Below are positions 1-12,589 of a DNA stretch of 64,000 nucleotides, piece by piece. The translations under genes were made by a program, and so were the position numbers. The first letter of the stretch is position 1; every line of letters starts with the position of its first letter. The notes below the pieces were generated by a model that was given only the letters and a program-made list of their open reading frames with translations, was not told where the DNA came from and ran no database searches. The stretch lies in NCBI GenBank assembly GCA_029945375.1, contig CM057058.1, positions 4,216,001-4,280,000 of the forward strand, written 5' to 3'. This stretch comes from Agaricus subrufescens (Eukaryota > Basidiomycota > Agaricomycetes > Agaricales > Agaricaceae).

Positions 1-2574
1 TACGACATCGACAGGTACGCAATCGTTCCTCTCTTTCCCTCGGTCGACCCTTCCCAACCCGCCTCACACCCCAGGTCCTGCCAGGCGCGGCGACAAGCGA
101 ACAAAGGCTGCACAGCAACAAGGTACGTGTCTCCTGCCCCTTCCCGTAATCGCCACATCGCATAGCTGGGGTATCACTTTCTCCGCCCGATCTCTTACTG
201 ATCGGATTCCCGGCTTTGCAGTACAAATGATGCCGAGGGTGTCGTACGCCCCTGTGCCAAATGCGAATGGAAAGGAAAACGGTCGGTCTTCTTTCCTTCT
301 ACTGCGCCTACTGTGATTTATTTTTGGATCCCTTGCCGTTCTTCCAGCGCGTATGCACGTCGTCACTGGTGATAACGGTCAAATTAACGGACTTGTTACC
401 GAAAACGCTATTCCCCTCCAACCGGAATTACAATTCGCGCGGTGCATGTCCGGTCGATACCGCGCAGAGCAGTTCCCTCGCTGCGTCTCGTGCACCAGGC
501 GTTGGGCTGGTGACACTTGCCGCTTCCAGAACATCCGCTTTTTCCTCAAGGACAAGAAGAATGAGATCGTCGGCATCAGTTTCGTGGAGGGACGCTTCCA
601 GAATGCTCCCAAAATGAATTTCCCGGCGCGCTGGAATATAACGTTAACGGAAACACATACCAAGCGGATGAAGGTCAGCGTCCATGACAAACCTGAGTAG
701 ATCAAACCTGACAATTCTTCCAGTTGGCTCTCGCCAAGGCCCTCTTACCTATTCTCAAGAAAGAGTACGAACATCTCAAGCTTCCGGAACTCATTCGGCG
801 ACCCCGCGAAAGCGAAGTCAGAGCTACATGTGGTTAGCGATTTTGTCCAAACCGCATACAGCCTTTCAAACTCCTCTGACCTCGTGCTGCAGATACGTGT
901 ATGACGTCTTTGGCTATGTGTACATGGATGTGCCGATTGTGTGGGCGAGAAGCCTGTGCGGAATGTTATGAGCAAGTCAAAGAGCTTACTCTGGAGAAGC
1001 CTAACGTGAACTCGGCAGAGCTAGCTGTTATTCAAGCAAGGAGGGAGAAATGTGTTCATATCAATCCATTCTTCTTGAGCTGTACGAGGAGGAACGAGCA
1101 TTCTGCCAAGGACTTTTCGCCAGTCTCAAGGTTTTTCCAAGAGGAGCTGGACGAAGCTATTCCGGAGATGGAGAGGCTGCTCAGGGAAGAGGCTGGTTTA
1201 TCTCACGAGTTTAACTCGGGTGGGCCGACGAATGGAATGCCAGAGTTAAGCTCGAGTGGTCTGTCGTCAAGTGGCAGTTCGAGCGCGGGAGTACCTACGC
1301 CGCCTCCCGACTCTAACTCGCTCGCCCCTGTTCTCGGTGGTCCCTCAAGTCATAAAAAGGACATTTCATCTATTCTCAATCACGAACCTGCCGCTGCTCC
1401 ACCATACACCCCTCCACAGCTGCCACCCATCACGGCGTCTGTTCCCTCGTATGAAATACGTCGGTACACGTATGATGAAGTTTCGAAAGGGGATTCCATC
1501 TCTGTCTTTGCACCCATTTGGCAACGAGGAGAGCCGATCGTCGTTACGGGTTGCCTTGAACACTTCAGGATCGATTGGACGCCGCAATATTTCGTCGAAC
1601 ACTACGGCGATCAAACGTGTCTCATAATCGAATGCCAAGCAGGAACGAACAAACGCGTCACTGTTAGAGAATTCTTCAACATGTTTGGGAAATATGAAGA
1701 CCGGACCGAGTGTTGGAAACTCAAAGACTGGCCTCCCTCGACCGATTTCAAAACTGCGTTCCCAGAGTTGTATCAAGATTTCAGTAATGCCGTGCCGGTG
1801 TCCGATTACGTTCGGCGGGACGGCGTGGCGAACGTTGGATCTCATTTCCCTTCAAACACCATTGCTCCAGACTTGGGACCGAAGATGTATAATGCTCTTG
1901 CCTCGAATATGGACGAAGGAAGTAAAGGGACTACGCGATTACATCTGGATATGGCCGATGCTGTGAACATTATGACGTATGCTGAAAAGTGTGCTGATAG
2001 GAGCCCAGGATGTGCGGCATGGGATATCTTTCGTTCTGGCGATAGCGACAAACTTCGAGCATTTTTGCACAACAAGTTCCCTAAACAAGCGACCGACCCT
2101 ATACATGGGCAACAAATTTACCTTGACGAGGTGTGTCGGAAAGAACTCTATGAACAGTTTGGTGTCAAATCGCATCGAATATATCAACGTCCGGGAGAAG
2201 CTATATTCATACCTGCGGGGTGTGCGCATCAGGTAGCGAATTTGGCGGACTGCGTTAAAGTGGCGATCGATTTTGTTAGTGTGGAGAATATAGTGAGGTG
2301 TGAGGAGTTGACGAGGGAGTTTAGGGAGTTGAATCAAAAGTTGGCGTGGAAGGAGGATGTGTTGCAGTTGAGGAATATGATGTGGTTTGCGTGGCAGAGT
2401 TGTGGGATGTTTGAGAGGGGGGAACCGAGGTCTGGGAGTGCGGAGTTTGGGGAGGGTGATAATGAGGATGACTCTGGAAGTGGTGGTGCTGTGAAGGCGA
2501 AGAAGAAGGGTACTAGGGGGAGGAAGAGAGCTACGCCTAGTGCTGGTGAGGTTGGTGCTGCCCCTGCTAGCTGA
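1..2574 (+). CDS. JmjC-domain histone demethylase, KDM3-like (5' end outside window)
   Basis: This is the 3' part of a multi-exon gene cut by the window edge. Clear exons are about 353-673, 724-832 and 893-2574; earlier exons (to about 14, about 75-121 and about 221-280) are likely, but their joins are uncertain. The N-terminal part is cysteine-rich (CAKC, RCVSC, then a C..C-WMC..C-GREAC..C cluster), which resembles the zinc region before the JmjC domain in KDM3/JMJD1 proteins. The JmjC domain fills roughly 1530-2290. The Fe(II) ligands are visible as HLD (His codon 1942, Asp codon 1948) and the distal His of GCAHQVA (codon 2227). The C-terminus is a lysine/arginine-rich tail. The family demethylates histone lysines (H3K9 for KDM3) using 2-oxoglutarate in the nucleus. 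The substrate here is inferred. Confidence 0.88.
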
Positions 2575-3214
2575 GTTTTATCGTTTTTTTGCGATCTCGT
2601 TTCTTGGTTTTGTTTTATCCCTTTCTACTTTGTAAGATGGTGTATTAGTCTTCTCTCTTCTCTTCCTCAACGACTTTTTCTATATCTCTTCTCCCTTTCC
2701 CTCCAAGAAAAAACACAAGAACTCCTCATAGTCATTACACAATATCCACGCTCGCACATACATAGTACTCCATGAACTCACACAACTTTTTTGTTTTTAT
2801 AATTTCTTTTTTTTTGGGATCTTTTCTCAAATTATAATACAATAAAAATTCAATTGTTTTTTTTTTTTGGATCTAGCCTTTTTCTTTTTTTTGATCGTAG
2901 ACTTCTCGTCTCACTGTGTCATACTCAATGGAATTCAAGATTTTTTTGGTCTTTTTGGGATATCATTATTGTTAATAACAGGGGCGGGTGTTCTCTTGAT
3001 AAATGTTGGCGCGTACGTTTTACGTGATGAACGTTAGTTGGGGAATGAAGAGAATGGAAGAGGTGGTTTTTTTTTTTTTTAGAGGAGGTGTGGTATGCAG
3101 GTTGTATGATTGTTGTCTGATTTAGGGTGTTGATAAAGATATATTGATATATTGATATCTTCCATAATGTGCTATTCATGACATGTAAAACGAAGTTTCT
3201 TTTTTGAACACGCG

Positions 3215-3482
3215 ACTCTTGTGTGTTTGAGAGGGAACCTTCTCTCTTGGGCCGGGAGGAGCGGACGTCGTTTTTCGTGTAATGACAGGTCTTTTTTAAT
3301 TTTGGAGTTTTTTGACAGGTAGGAATTTATTTGAGCGCGTATTGTTATATATATATCCTTATATGAAGAAAATGGTATGGAGGTGTGTGTTTGTGAAACT
3401 TGTTTCTTTGATTGAGAGGAGGTTTGGATCGGATGCGGATGTAATGTGAATCCCGAGAGTGCCTTACAGCTTGTCATCTCGT
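3215..3482 (+). repeat. Diverged direct repeat, copy 1
   Basis: Shares ordered blocks with 3815-4035: a gagagg-aa-cttct start, ggccggga-agcggacg, gacaggyaaggattta, gagcgygt, atatcattatatgaa, gatgtaatgtgaa-cccsagagtgcctta and cagcttgtcatc. Spacing differs by small insertions and deletions. It does not look coding. Confidence 0.6.
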
Positions 3483-3814
3483 CTTTTCTTTTCTTTTTTT
3501 GTTGAGGTGGGCGGAGGGCGGTTCAATTGTAAAGTCGTCTGTTGTTGTGTTTATTTCGTTCGAGTGGAGAATGAGAGGTAAGATGGAAAAAAATGGAAGC
3601 TTCAAGTAGTAGATATGCAGGTTTGTACGATAGTCTCGTTTTTGTCAAATCATATTGATACCCCCGTTCGGGGCAGTTCAGATGGGTTCTAATGCGTCTT
3701 CAACCGAAAGTTTGGGTTCGGGGGTGGTAAGTATGTAGATCATAATGCGACTTGTCGTAATCCTTGGTGCGTTTTAATGAGTTTCACCGGGTAACAGTAT
3801 GTATGTAGATTTTC

Positions 3815-4035
3815 GTTTTTGATGAGAGGAAACTTCTTGGCCGGGAAAAGCGGACGATAGAATTGACAGGCAAGGATTTATGAGCGTGTGTCATTTATCG
3901 GGATATCATTATATGAAAAAGCATCACGGAAAGGTGTGATGTTATTATTATTTTTCCGAAAGAAGGTACCCCCCCTCCCGGGGGATGTAATTGTGAAACC
4001 CCAGAGGTGCCTTAACAGCTTGTCATCCATCTTTT
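3815..4035 (+). repeat. Diverged direct repeat, copy 2
   Basis: Second copy of the block described at 3215-3482, about 600 bases downstream. Gaps sit mostly in AT-rich stretches, and the strongest match is at the end (gtgcctta(a)cagcttgtcatc). Both copies lie between genes. Confidence 0.6.
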
Positions 4036-4486
4036 TTTGGGGTTTTCCGATCGTGCTGTATCATGCCGATGCCGAAGGCCCGCCGTGCCTGAGTGATCGT
4101 CACCTCTGTCTTCCCCCTTCCGACTTGCGGTTGGAGGGTTAATAAATCGGCTCTTCTTTCTGTGGGCAACTATGTTTCACTCAGGCAAGAAATGAGTTAG
4201 ACGAGATAATAACCTCGGACTGACATATATGTTTTTGGGGAAGCCGATGTACGTGGGAAAAAAAGCAGATTACATTACTCCGTTCGTAGGGCAAGCCGGC
4301 GGTGAGGGGGGCAAGTGAGTGAGTAAGCCAACGAGTAAACAAATGGCACGATCCATCCCTGGTTCGATTTCACTCATCGCCTTTCGATTCGAGCACAATC
4401 TCCCCCACCACCCACCGCGTCTTGACTCTTTTGACTAAAAAACATTTTTCATAGGCTTCTTTTTTTGATATCAATTTGGAGATTCA

Positions 4487-5536
4487 ATGCCGTATTCGCC
4501 AGTTTTGTTCGCGGCTTCGTCATCATTACGTTTCGCTGCGCTTCGACAGTGTCAACGGAGATGGATGAGTGTGCGGCCCTCGACTTTGTCTACGTTACAT
4601 GAATCTGCTACGCCACCTCGTAAAAAGGTTACTATTCAAGGACTTGGTGCGCTTCGGTCTTCCAAGACTCCGATTACGATGATAACGGCCTATGACTATC
4701 CTACGGCACTTGCGTGTTCCTCATCGCCTTTGACGGATATAACCCTCGTCGGTGATTCTCTTGCACAAGTCGCACTTGGGTATACATCCACCACGCAATT
4801 GACGTTGGATGAAATGATATATCATATCAGAGCCGTTTCGAGGGGTACCACTCATCCTTTTCTTGTTGCCGATATGCCGTTCGGGACTTATAGTGAGACG
4901 CCGGAGGAGACGGTTCGGAATGCTGTGAGAATGGTGAGGGAAGGTGGAGTGGAAGGTGTTAAGATTGAAGGTGGCGTTGAGATTGTGGATGTGGTTAGGA
5001 AATTGACGCAGATTGGGATTCCGGTGATGGCGCATGTTGGGTTGTTGCCACAGAGACATGCTGCGTTGTCGGGTTATAAGGTGCAAGGGCGGAGTGTTGG
5101 AGGTGCGCAGAAGGTTTTAAGGGATGCTTTGGCGTTGCAGGATGCTGGAGCTTTCTCTATGGTTTTAGAGGCGATTCCGAAAGAACTCGCCACATACGTC
5201 ACTGAAAAACTTTTGATACCTACTATTGGTATCGGCGCGGGTCCTGGAACTAGTGGGCAGGTATGTATTGTTTCTTTCTTTAGACGTAATGCAAAACGTT
5301 GAATGGCGTGTCAGGTGTTGGTCATCGACGATATTATGGGGACATGGTCGGGCCACAAGGCAAAGTTTGTGAGACGGTTTGCAGATTTGAAATCTGTCCG
5401 AGATGATGGGGTGAAGCATTATAATGAGGCGGTGCGGGCTGGTTCTTTCCCGGATCCTATGACAGAGAGTTATTCTATGGATCCTGTGGAATGGAACAAG
5501 TTCTTGGAGGGAGAGTCTAAGGGAGACACCGTATGA
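4487..5536 (+). CDS. panB: 3-methyl-2-oxobutanoate (ketopantoate) hydroxymethyltransferase
   Basis: Two exons, 4487-5260 and 5315-5536 (GT-AG intron of 54 bases), give 331 aa. PanB transfers a hydroxymethyl group from 5,10-methylene-tetrahydrofolate to 3-methyl-2-oxobutanoate, the first committed step of pantothenate and CoA synthesis. Family hallmarks are visible: [13 protein letters not shown] near the start of the domain, [13 protein letters not shown], the VKIEGG segment, MAHVGLLPQ and [13 protein letters not shown] just before the intron, then QVLVIDD after it. The first 45 or so residues are rich in Arg, Ser and Ala without acids ([13 protein letters not shown]), as expected for a mitochondrial presequence, where fungal PanB normally works. 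Length fits the family. Confidence 0.93.
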
Positions 5537-5767
5537 TATTAGACATATAATACATATTTCTAACATACTTAGAAGACCAATTGCTTGCTGTTCTTTTTGT
5601 CCTATCTTCGTTAGTAAATGGGCTTGAATACTGATGGCATATTCACTGTCAATATGAATATGCCATCAGGATCCCGATCAATGATCATCAGCTATTAATG
5701 TCACTTGCACGTGATGGGTCGTACGACGCGAGAGTGAGAAAAGCGCATCCCGTAAAGTAGTCCTTCC

Positions 5768-7181
5768 ATGGCCAAGAGGCGTATCACCATTGTTACCGGT
5801 GCAAATGGGTGAGTGTGTCTGCGTTCACATGTAAAATACTTCTAACGGTGCCCAGCGGAGTAGGCTTTGGTATCTGTCAACGCCTGTTGTTCCAGCTCTG
5901 CCACATCAACCCTTCTGACGCCTTGCCCCAAAAGTTTTCTCTGAGAGACTTTTCGAAAGGCGTAGATGATGATCCCTCTACAGAATATGAAGGACTTATT
6001 CTGATCATGGCATGTCGAAATGCGAAGCGGGCCGAGGCTGCTAAAGAAAACCTGTTCCGACTGCTGGATACATATATCGAGGGTTTGAAGAAGAATGTGG
6101 ATGAGTATGTTCACGCGAAAAAGTTTAGGGAGGTTGTGGAGATCAAGGTCCATGACCTAGACTTGTCCGTTATGAACAATGTCTTCAAGTTTGCTGAGGA
6201 AATATCGCAACAGTGAGTATATTACATCCTTCTGTTCTAGTTTGTGTAGTGACGCCTTTCAGATATCCATATATAACAGACCTGATATTTAATGCTGGTG
6301 TAGCGAGCTTCTTGCGGATAGATTGGCCTGCTTGTATTGTGCAGCTCCTCCGCCATCCAGTGGCTGCCCTCACGACTCCAACCTACTACCTTCAAAATGA
6401 AGGTGAAGTAAGCGCTGATGGGTTAGGCTGGATATGGCAATGTAATATGTTTGGACATTATTCTCTAGTACGTTTCTCTCTTCCAGGCTGCTCTCACCCT
6501 ACCTAACTTGAGTAACAGTACAAGACTTTTGAGCCGTTACTCAAGGCTTCACCGTCTGGCGGTCGAGTTATATGGGCCTCTTCTCTCGAGGCATCACCTT
6601 CCTATTACGACAGTGACGATTGGCAATTGACGAAAACAAAACACTCGTACGAGTGTGTGAAGTACCAAATCGATCTTGTGGCGACGCATCTCGATCTTCG
6701 AGCGAGGCGAGCTCTAGAGCAGGATCCTAGCTCTCGCCCTACTCGACACTTTATTACGGAACCGGGCGTTTGTTCAACTAATGTCAGCAAAAATTTAACG
6801 AATCCTGTTTCAGTAATCCTCAAAGTCTGGGCATTTTACTTGGTAAGTTTTTGAGGTTTTTATAGCCGCTTTTATGATTGCTTAATTCACTTTCAAAAGG
6901 CCCGTCTGTTGGGCTCTGTGCATCATACTATTAAGCCTTACAAGGCTGCTGTTGCGTCTGTTCATCTAGTGCTTGCTCCCCTTTGGTTCTTTGCTCTTGC
7001 GTCCCAGCCTGTGCGATACGGTGCCGAGACGGATTGGAGGGGCAGAGAACGAGTTGGTTTGTCGCCGGTGAAGCAGTGGAATGAGAATTGTGTTAAAGGA
7101 GAGGCGTTGTTGAAGAATTGTGATCTACTATATGAGAGTATGAGGGAACGGGAGAAGGGAACGATGGACACGGATGTGTGA
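5768..7181 (+). CDS. ERG27: 3-keto-steroid reductase (sterol C-4 demethylation)
   Basis: Five exons (5768-5808, 5856-6212, 6263-6467, 6519-6842, 6900-7181) give 402 aa with all joins in phase. This is a short-chain dehydrogenase. The spliced N-terminus reads TGANGGVGFG, the NADP-binding glycine motif; IFNAG follows in exon 3, and the catalytic YxxxK appears as YECVK in exon 4. Length, the long insert after the Rossmann start and the C-terminal part match fungal ERG27, which reduces the 3-keto sterol after C-4 demethylation in the ergosterol pathway at the ER. The start is the only ATG giving an intact glycine motif. A tandem, broken copy lies 2.6 kb downstream. Confidence 0.87.
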
Positions 7182-8352
7182 ACCATCTGATACCGGGAGT
7201 TACTGTATACCTTGAGTCTCTGTGACACTAATCTTGTTATTTGCATGTTTTCTGGAGTTGGGAAATACCATTATATACATAATCTTACTGGAGTTACACT
7301 ACGTTCATGCATGTGAACGATCTCTAAAGCTTTGACATTCATATATGACTTTAACAAAGTTAGTAGAATGACTAGAAAGTGCCACTGGGAAAAAAAACAG
7401 CCAAATGTATGCGCCACAATCCGTATGGTGCCGTTCTTGTCGGCCTAGGTTCAGTATATGATAAGTAGTATTATTTTATTTAGTATTAAGACCACAAGAC
7501 GGTCGCTGGAACCCAAAAAAAAGTACTCAATATTCTGTGGCGGAAAGGTCGATTTGCGGTACGTTACTAGTTAGGTTACCATTACCATCACGCCGCAGGG
7601 CTCACCCTTCTTTGTAAGGATGTAATCAATTCACATAAGAGTTAAATATGTACTGTCAATACCAATAATTCAAATAACTATCTTCTCCACCCACCACATC
7701 TCTATTCAATATCTCCCGAGTCCAGGACAAAGCGTGGATGGTGACGGGAATATTTTCGCTGTAACCCAACCAATGACATCACAGATCAAGTAATGGGTGG
7801 GGAAATATTTTGAGCCATACACACAACGTTGCACTGAGGAAGTTTGAAAATCATGTCAAGAAAGAACAGCCGATCGCGTAGTCATCATGCAGTCTAGAAG
7901 GGTATTTTTAAAGATTCTCGTCGCCCACTCAACAGCATCAGGACGCTGCTAAGTATGGATCAGCCCTTAATTTCGCCCGCTATAACTCGCCGACAATCGG
8001 GCGGCGCTCTAACAGTGATCCGCAGCCTCCAACCCAAATCTCAATCGCTTGTTGGATTTTCAGAATTCGGCATGGAATGATCTCTTCAGGTCAAGTGGCA
8101 CATATACGCAGTCTCATTAAGGTTAGTACTAAGTAGATTCTGCAGCTTAACTAAGTTACTAGGTATTCTCACATATAGTACTCTAGTTCGGTCCTCTGTT
8201 TCGTAAATGTCCTCAGTGGCCAACACGACGACGCCCATTCGTGGAGGTTGTTTCCCCTATCAATGGAACACAGGAGTGTGACCGGAGCCGGCTATAGAGT
8301 CCTGGTGACGGTTCTGACCCCTGTCCGGTCCACTTCTTCAAGTTGCCATTCA
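7182..8352. other. Intergenic region between ERG27 and its broken copy
   Basis: About 1.17 kb. No coding region, RNA gene or repeat could be supported. It is moderately AT-rich, with the 3' flank of ERG27 on the left. Confidence 0.5.
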
Positions 8353-9764
8353 ATGGCCCAGAGGCGTATCACCATTATCACCGGTGCAAACAGGTGAGCA
8401 CATCAACTATACATTCAATCTTGCTCCTTACGGCGCACAGCGGAATAGGCTTTGGTATATGCCACCGCCTCTTGTTCCAGCTCTGCCACACCAATCCCTC
8501 TGGCGCCTTGCCTCAAAAATTTTCTCAGAGAGACTTTTCAAAGGATGTCAACGACGATCCTTGCGAAAAATATGAAGGTCTTATTTTAATTATGGCATGT
8601 CGAAACGCGCAGCTAGCCGAGGAAGCGAAGAAAGACCTGTTCCAACTGCTGGATACATATATCGAGGGTTTGAAGAAGAACGCGGATGAGTATGCTCACG
8701 CGAAAAAGTTTAGAGAGGTTGTCGAATTTAAGGTCCACGTCCTGGACTTGTCTGTTATGAATAGTGTCTTCAAGTTTGCTCAGGAAATTTCACAACAGTA
8801 AGTATTATTACGATCTTCTACCTTAGTTTGCTTTACGCACCTTTCAGATACCCATATATCACGGACCTCATATGCAATGCTGGTATGGTGAGCTACCTAC
8901 GACTAAACGTAGTCGCTTTCCTCGTGCAGCTCCTCTCCCATCCAATAGAGGCTCTTACCCATGCTGCCTACAACGTGGAAAATGAAGGTGAAGTGAACGT
9001 CGACGGATTAGGCTGAATTTGGCAATGTAATATGTTTAGCCATTATTCTCTGATGCGTTTCTCTCTTCCTGACTGCCCTTAGCCCGCCTGATTCGAGTAA
9101 CAGTACAGGGCTTTTGAGCCATTACTCAAAGCCTCACCCTCTGGTGGACGTGTTATATGGGCTTCTTCTCTTGAGGCATCACCTTCTCGCTACCACAGTG
9201 ACGATTGGCAACTGACGAAAACAAAACACTCGTACGAGGTGTAAAATATCAAATCGATCTTGTGGCGACGCACCTCGATCTCCGAGCAAGACGAGCTCTG
9301 GAGCAGAACCCTAGCTCTCGTCCGACTCGCCACTTGATTGCTCATCCAGGTGTTTGCGCGACGAACATCGGCAGAAACATAGAAAACCCCAATACACTAT
9401 ATATCAAGCTTGGGTTACTTTACTTCGTAAGTTACTGATTTTTTTCGGGCTGTTCCTATATTTGCTTAATTCATTTCCAAAGGTCCGTCTTTTGGGCTCT
9501 GAACACCATGTTATTCGGCCCTACAAGGCTGCCATCGCGTCCCTTCACCTAATTCTCGCTCCCCTTTGGTTCCTGGCCCTTACATCTCAGCCTGTGCGAT
9601 ACGGTGCAGAGACGGACAGGTTGGGCAGAGAGCGCGTTGGTCTGACGCCCGTGAAGCAGTGGAATGATTATTGTGAGAGCGGAGAGGCATTGTTGAAGAA
9701 GTGTGATAGTTTATATGAGAGTATGAGGGGACGCGAAAGGAGGATGATGGACACACAGCTCTAG
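8353..9764 (+). pseudogene. Tandem duplicate of ERG27, inactivated
   Basis: Follows ERG27 (5768-7181) exon by exon with the same intron positions and high similarity from the ATG at 8353 (MAQRRITIITGAN, then SGIGFG after splicing) to the end at 9764. Two lesions break it. The Trp codon of LGWIW is a TGA stop at 9014-9016. A one-base deletion at about 9235-9245 shifts the frame exactly at the catalytic YxxxK (parent YECVK). The remaining exons, including the C-terminal exon 9483-9764, are otherwise open. The glycine motif is actually closer to the SDR consensus than in the parent, so decay is probably recent. A read-through or alternatively spliced product cannot be excluded from DNA alone. 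Confidence 0.85.
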
Positions 9765-9914
9765 GAATACTATACTACGAGTCTCTGCGAGACTAGTCCT
9801 GCCATTCGCGCGTTTTCTGAAGCTAGGAAATACTTTTATGTATGTTACCGGACTTTCGTACTTATGTCCGGGAGGGCGGCCCGAAATCTATAAGTAGATT
9901 CTCCTCCGACTCTG

Positions 9915-11926
9915 ATGTTGCGGGCAACATTCACTCGGCTCTGGTCGCGACAGCACCGTCTGTCCACCTGTCTGTCTTCTTGCTACACCACTACCGCTAC
10001 CACGTCTGGTCACACCGACTCTGGAATCTATCCATCAGTACTGAACGCCTCTCAGCTTACGCGCTCCGATGGACAAAAACAAACAATCTACGCATTGTCG
10101 ACCCCGCCCGGAAAGGGAGGTGTAGCGGTGATACGCGTCTCTGGCCCAGAAGCTCTCGAGGTTTGGCATAAAATGGTACGCCCACTTAGAACAAAGCCTC
10201 AACCTGCGCCCTGGAAACTGGAAAGATGTAAAATCGTGGACCCAGAAAAACCAAACGAAGTCTTGGATGACGGACTATCCGTGTTCTTTCAAGGTAAGCC
10301 TCATAATTTTTAAATGGGGTCGGACTAGGCTCGATTCAACCCCTCTTTAGCTCCCAGATCATTTACAACAGAACCAACATTAGAGCTACACACGCATTCT
10401 GGACGAGCCCTCTTAGCCACTCTCTTAGGAGCGCTTTCCAAACTACCTTTCCTCAGACCTGCTGAACCAGGAGAATTTACTAAACGTGCCTTCCTCAATG
10501 GGAGGCTTGACTTAACCGAAGTAGAGGGTCTCGCTGATTTAATTGATGCCGAAACAGAGGAGCAAAGGAAAATTGCTAGTCGTGGTGCCTGGGTAAGTGA
10601 TAGACTACACTTCGGCCCAGTTCACCACGCAATATGCTAATGCAAAACTTTCTGTTTGTTGTCGTATAGGGTGAGATTCGCCAGGTTTATGATGACCTTC
10701 GGACACGGATTATCCACTGTTTGGCTCAGGTTGAGGCTCTTATCGATTTCGGTGAAGGGGAAGACTTAGAAGAAGGTGTGTATGATCAAGGTAAGTAGAC
10801 TCGTGCTTCTTTGGAACATGTCTATGCATATACTCAACTATAGTCCTTTGAAAGCACGTCAGGAAGCGCAAGTGTTACTTACTCAGATCAGAACACACCT
10901 TAAAGACAATCGCAGGGGCGAAATTGTTCGATCCGGAATTAAACTTGCAATTTTTGGCCCTCCAAACTCTGGGAAGAGTAGCTTATTGAATTTCCTCGGT
11001 ACGAACACAGCTTACAGTGAAAATCTTGTCCGATGATTCTCATACCGTGGTACGCATATAGCCCAGCGTGAAGCTGCTATCGTAACTTCGATTCCCGGCA
11101 CTACGCGTGATGTACTCCAATTGACGTTAGATATTGGTGGTATGCCCGTTGTCGTGGCCGATACTGCTGGTGTCAGAAAAACGAAAGACGAGGTCGAGAT
11201 AATAGGTATTGAAAGGGGAATAGACACGTACGTCTTTTATTACATTATCCAAGCAAGCATGTTCAATGATAATGCGGCTATCAGAGTCAAAAATGCAGAC
11301 ATTGCACTTTGCGTACTGTCTTTAGTCGATCCGTCTGTGAATAAAACCCTCGAGGTTGACCTAAAACATAAACCTAAACTTCAAATACCCGAATCCCTAA
11401 ACAGACTAGCCAACTCTCCAAACACGTATTTTGTATTCAACAAGTCTGACCTCATTGACTCAAACGCTGATAATATCTCTCTCGAGGATATTGACCTACC
11501 TCACTCCCTACGAAATCGCTCTTGGATGTTAAGTCTTGCAGAAAAACATGGGACGAACCGGTTTTTAGAGGAATTTGGGCGAGAACTACAACGACTTTAC
11601 TTGCCATCCTTGTCTCAGCCTAATGGATCTGAGGGTAAAGATATTCATAATGTGCAGGCGCCAATTATTACTCGAGCTAGGCATCGTGAGCACCTTCACG
11701 TTGCTTGCCAATTCTTAGAAGCCTTTCTTGACTGCGGTATGTCTGTGTTTCTCTTTTATAAAGAATCTTGTATTTCTATTTTCTTTTGATTCTAGGCAGA
11801 GACGATGTCGTGTTGGCGGCTGAAGAACTTCGATACGCAGCACGAGCACTAGGCAAAGTGTCAGGTACCATCGATGTTGAGGATATATTGGATGCAGTAT
11901 TTAGAGATTTTTGTATTGGGAAGTGA
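9915..11926 (+). CDS. MSS1: Mitochondrial tRNA modification GTPase (MnmE family)
   Basis: Seven exons (9915-10293, 10351-10592, 10670-10790, 10855-10998, 11062-11227, 11285-11736, 11796-11926) give 544 aa. MnmE/MSS1 acts with MTO1/MnmG to modify the wobble uridine of certain mitochondrial tRNAs. Seen in order: an Arg/Ser/Thr-rich presequence; the N-terminal domain starting [20 protein letters not shown]; the helical domain with [19 protein letters not shown]; the G domain with GPPNSGKSS (G1), IPGTTRDV (G2), DTAG (G3) and NKSD (G4); and the C-terminal FCIGK whose Cys is conserved in the family. Exon 4 requires the acceptor after 10854; the nearer AG at 10842-10843 would break the frame. Intron 5 (57 bases) is also open when read through. 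Confidence 0.92.
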
Positions 11927-12222
11927 GATTTGATATATATACCAAACAGTGAGTGGTGCGTGCATGGTTAAGGGCGGATGGTGTCAGCTCAAAGGGACCC
12001 CTGGGACAAGTTACTTAATTTCTTGTTTTAGGCGTACAGAACAATGCGTAAAAAGTGTGAAAGGCAAGCACGGTTTATACCGCTTCGATGATATACGCAA
12101 ATTCCATGACCGCTTTTGTCCGGCACTTGCCGTTTGGAAGTGCCGGATAGTGGAGATCTTGTCATGAGGCTCTTCAGCCCGTCTACTTGAAGCCGGCTCT
12201 CGGTTATTTCAATCGTACTTAC

Positions 12223-12277
12223 AACATTGTACGGTGAGGGCATCATAAAGAAGAATGTCAAGGCGGTAGCTAGACAA
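12223..12277 (-). pseudogene. Solo exon relic of a DUF6534 gene
   Basis: This 55-base stretch has the size and content of exon 2 of the DUF6534 genes in this window (YRLDILLYDALTVQC, against YCLNILFYGILTVQT in the 14.2 kb copy), with an acceptor AG before it and GTAAGT after it on the minus strand. No further exons could be joined on either side. It marks the left edge of the duplicated DUF6534 block. Confidence 0.55.
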
Positions 12278-12589
12278 CTAGTCGAACGAAAAATCGGAGC
12301 CTATATTTGTGCAGATCAATGGACTCACAGTCTGCCCACCGGTTGCAGAACCAATTTCAGCCATCTCAACCATCTCTTCTGGCTGACCGTTATCAGGTAT
12401 CTTTAAGCAAGGAGATGATGAAATATGTGGTCCGAAGTGCCACTACTTCTTCGCCTTATGATTGACTTATCAACTTGTACGACTTTAATTAGAAGTGCCT
12501 TGTTGCGTGGGTTTCGCCCAAAACCCGCTATACATTGATGATTATCACAAGCCAGTCGAGAGTAACTGAACTAACATCAAACCTGTCTA

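Larger units (their letters stand above)
2575..4486. other. Intergenic region, T-rich, with a degenerate internal duplication
   Basis: About 1.9 kb between the JmjC gene and panB. The first 350 bases are T-rich 3' flank of the JmjC gene with several poly-T runs. No convincing coding region was found on either strand. A diverged direct repeat (about 3215-3482 and 3815-4035) occupies the middle. The last 150 bases are the probable panB promoter. Confidence 0.6.
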
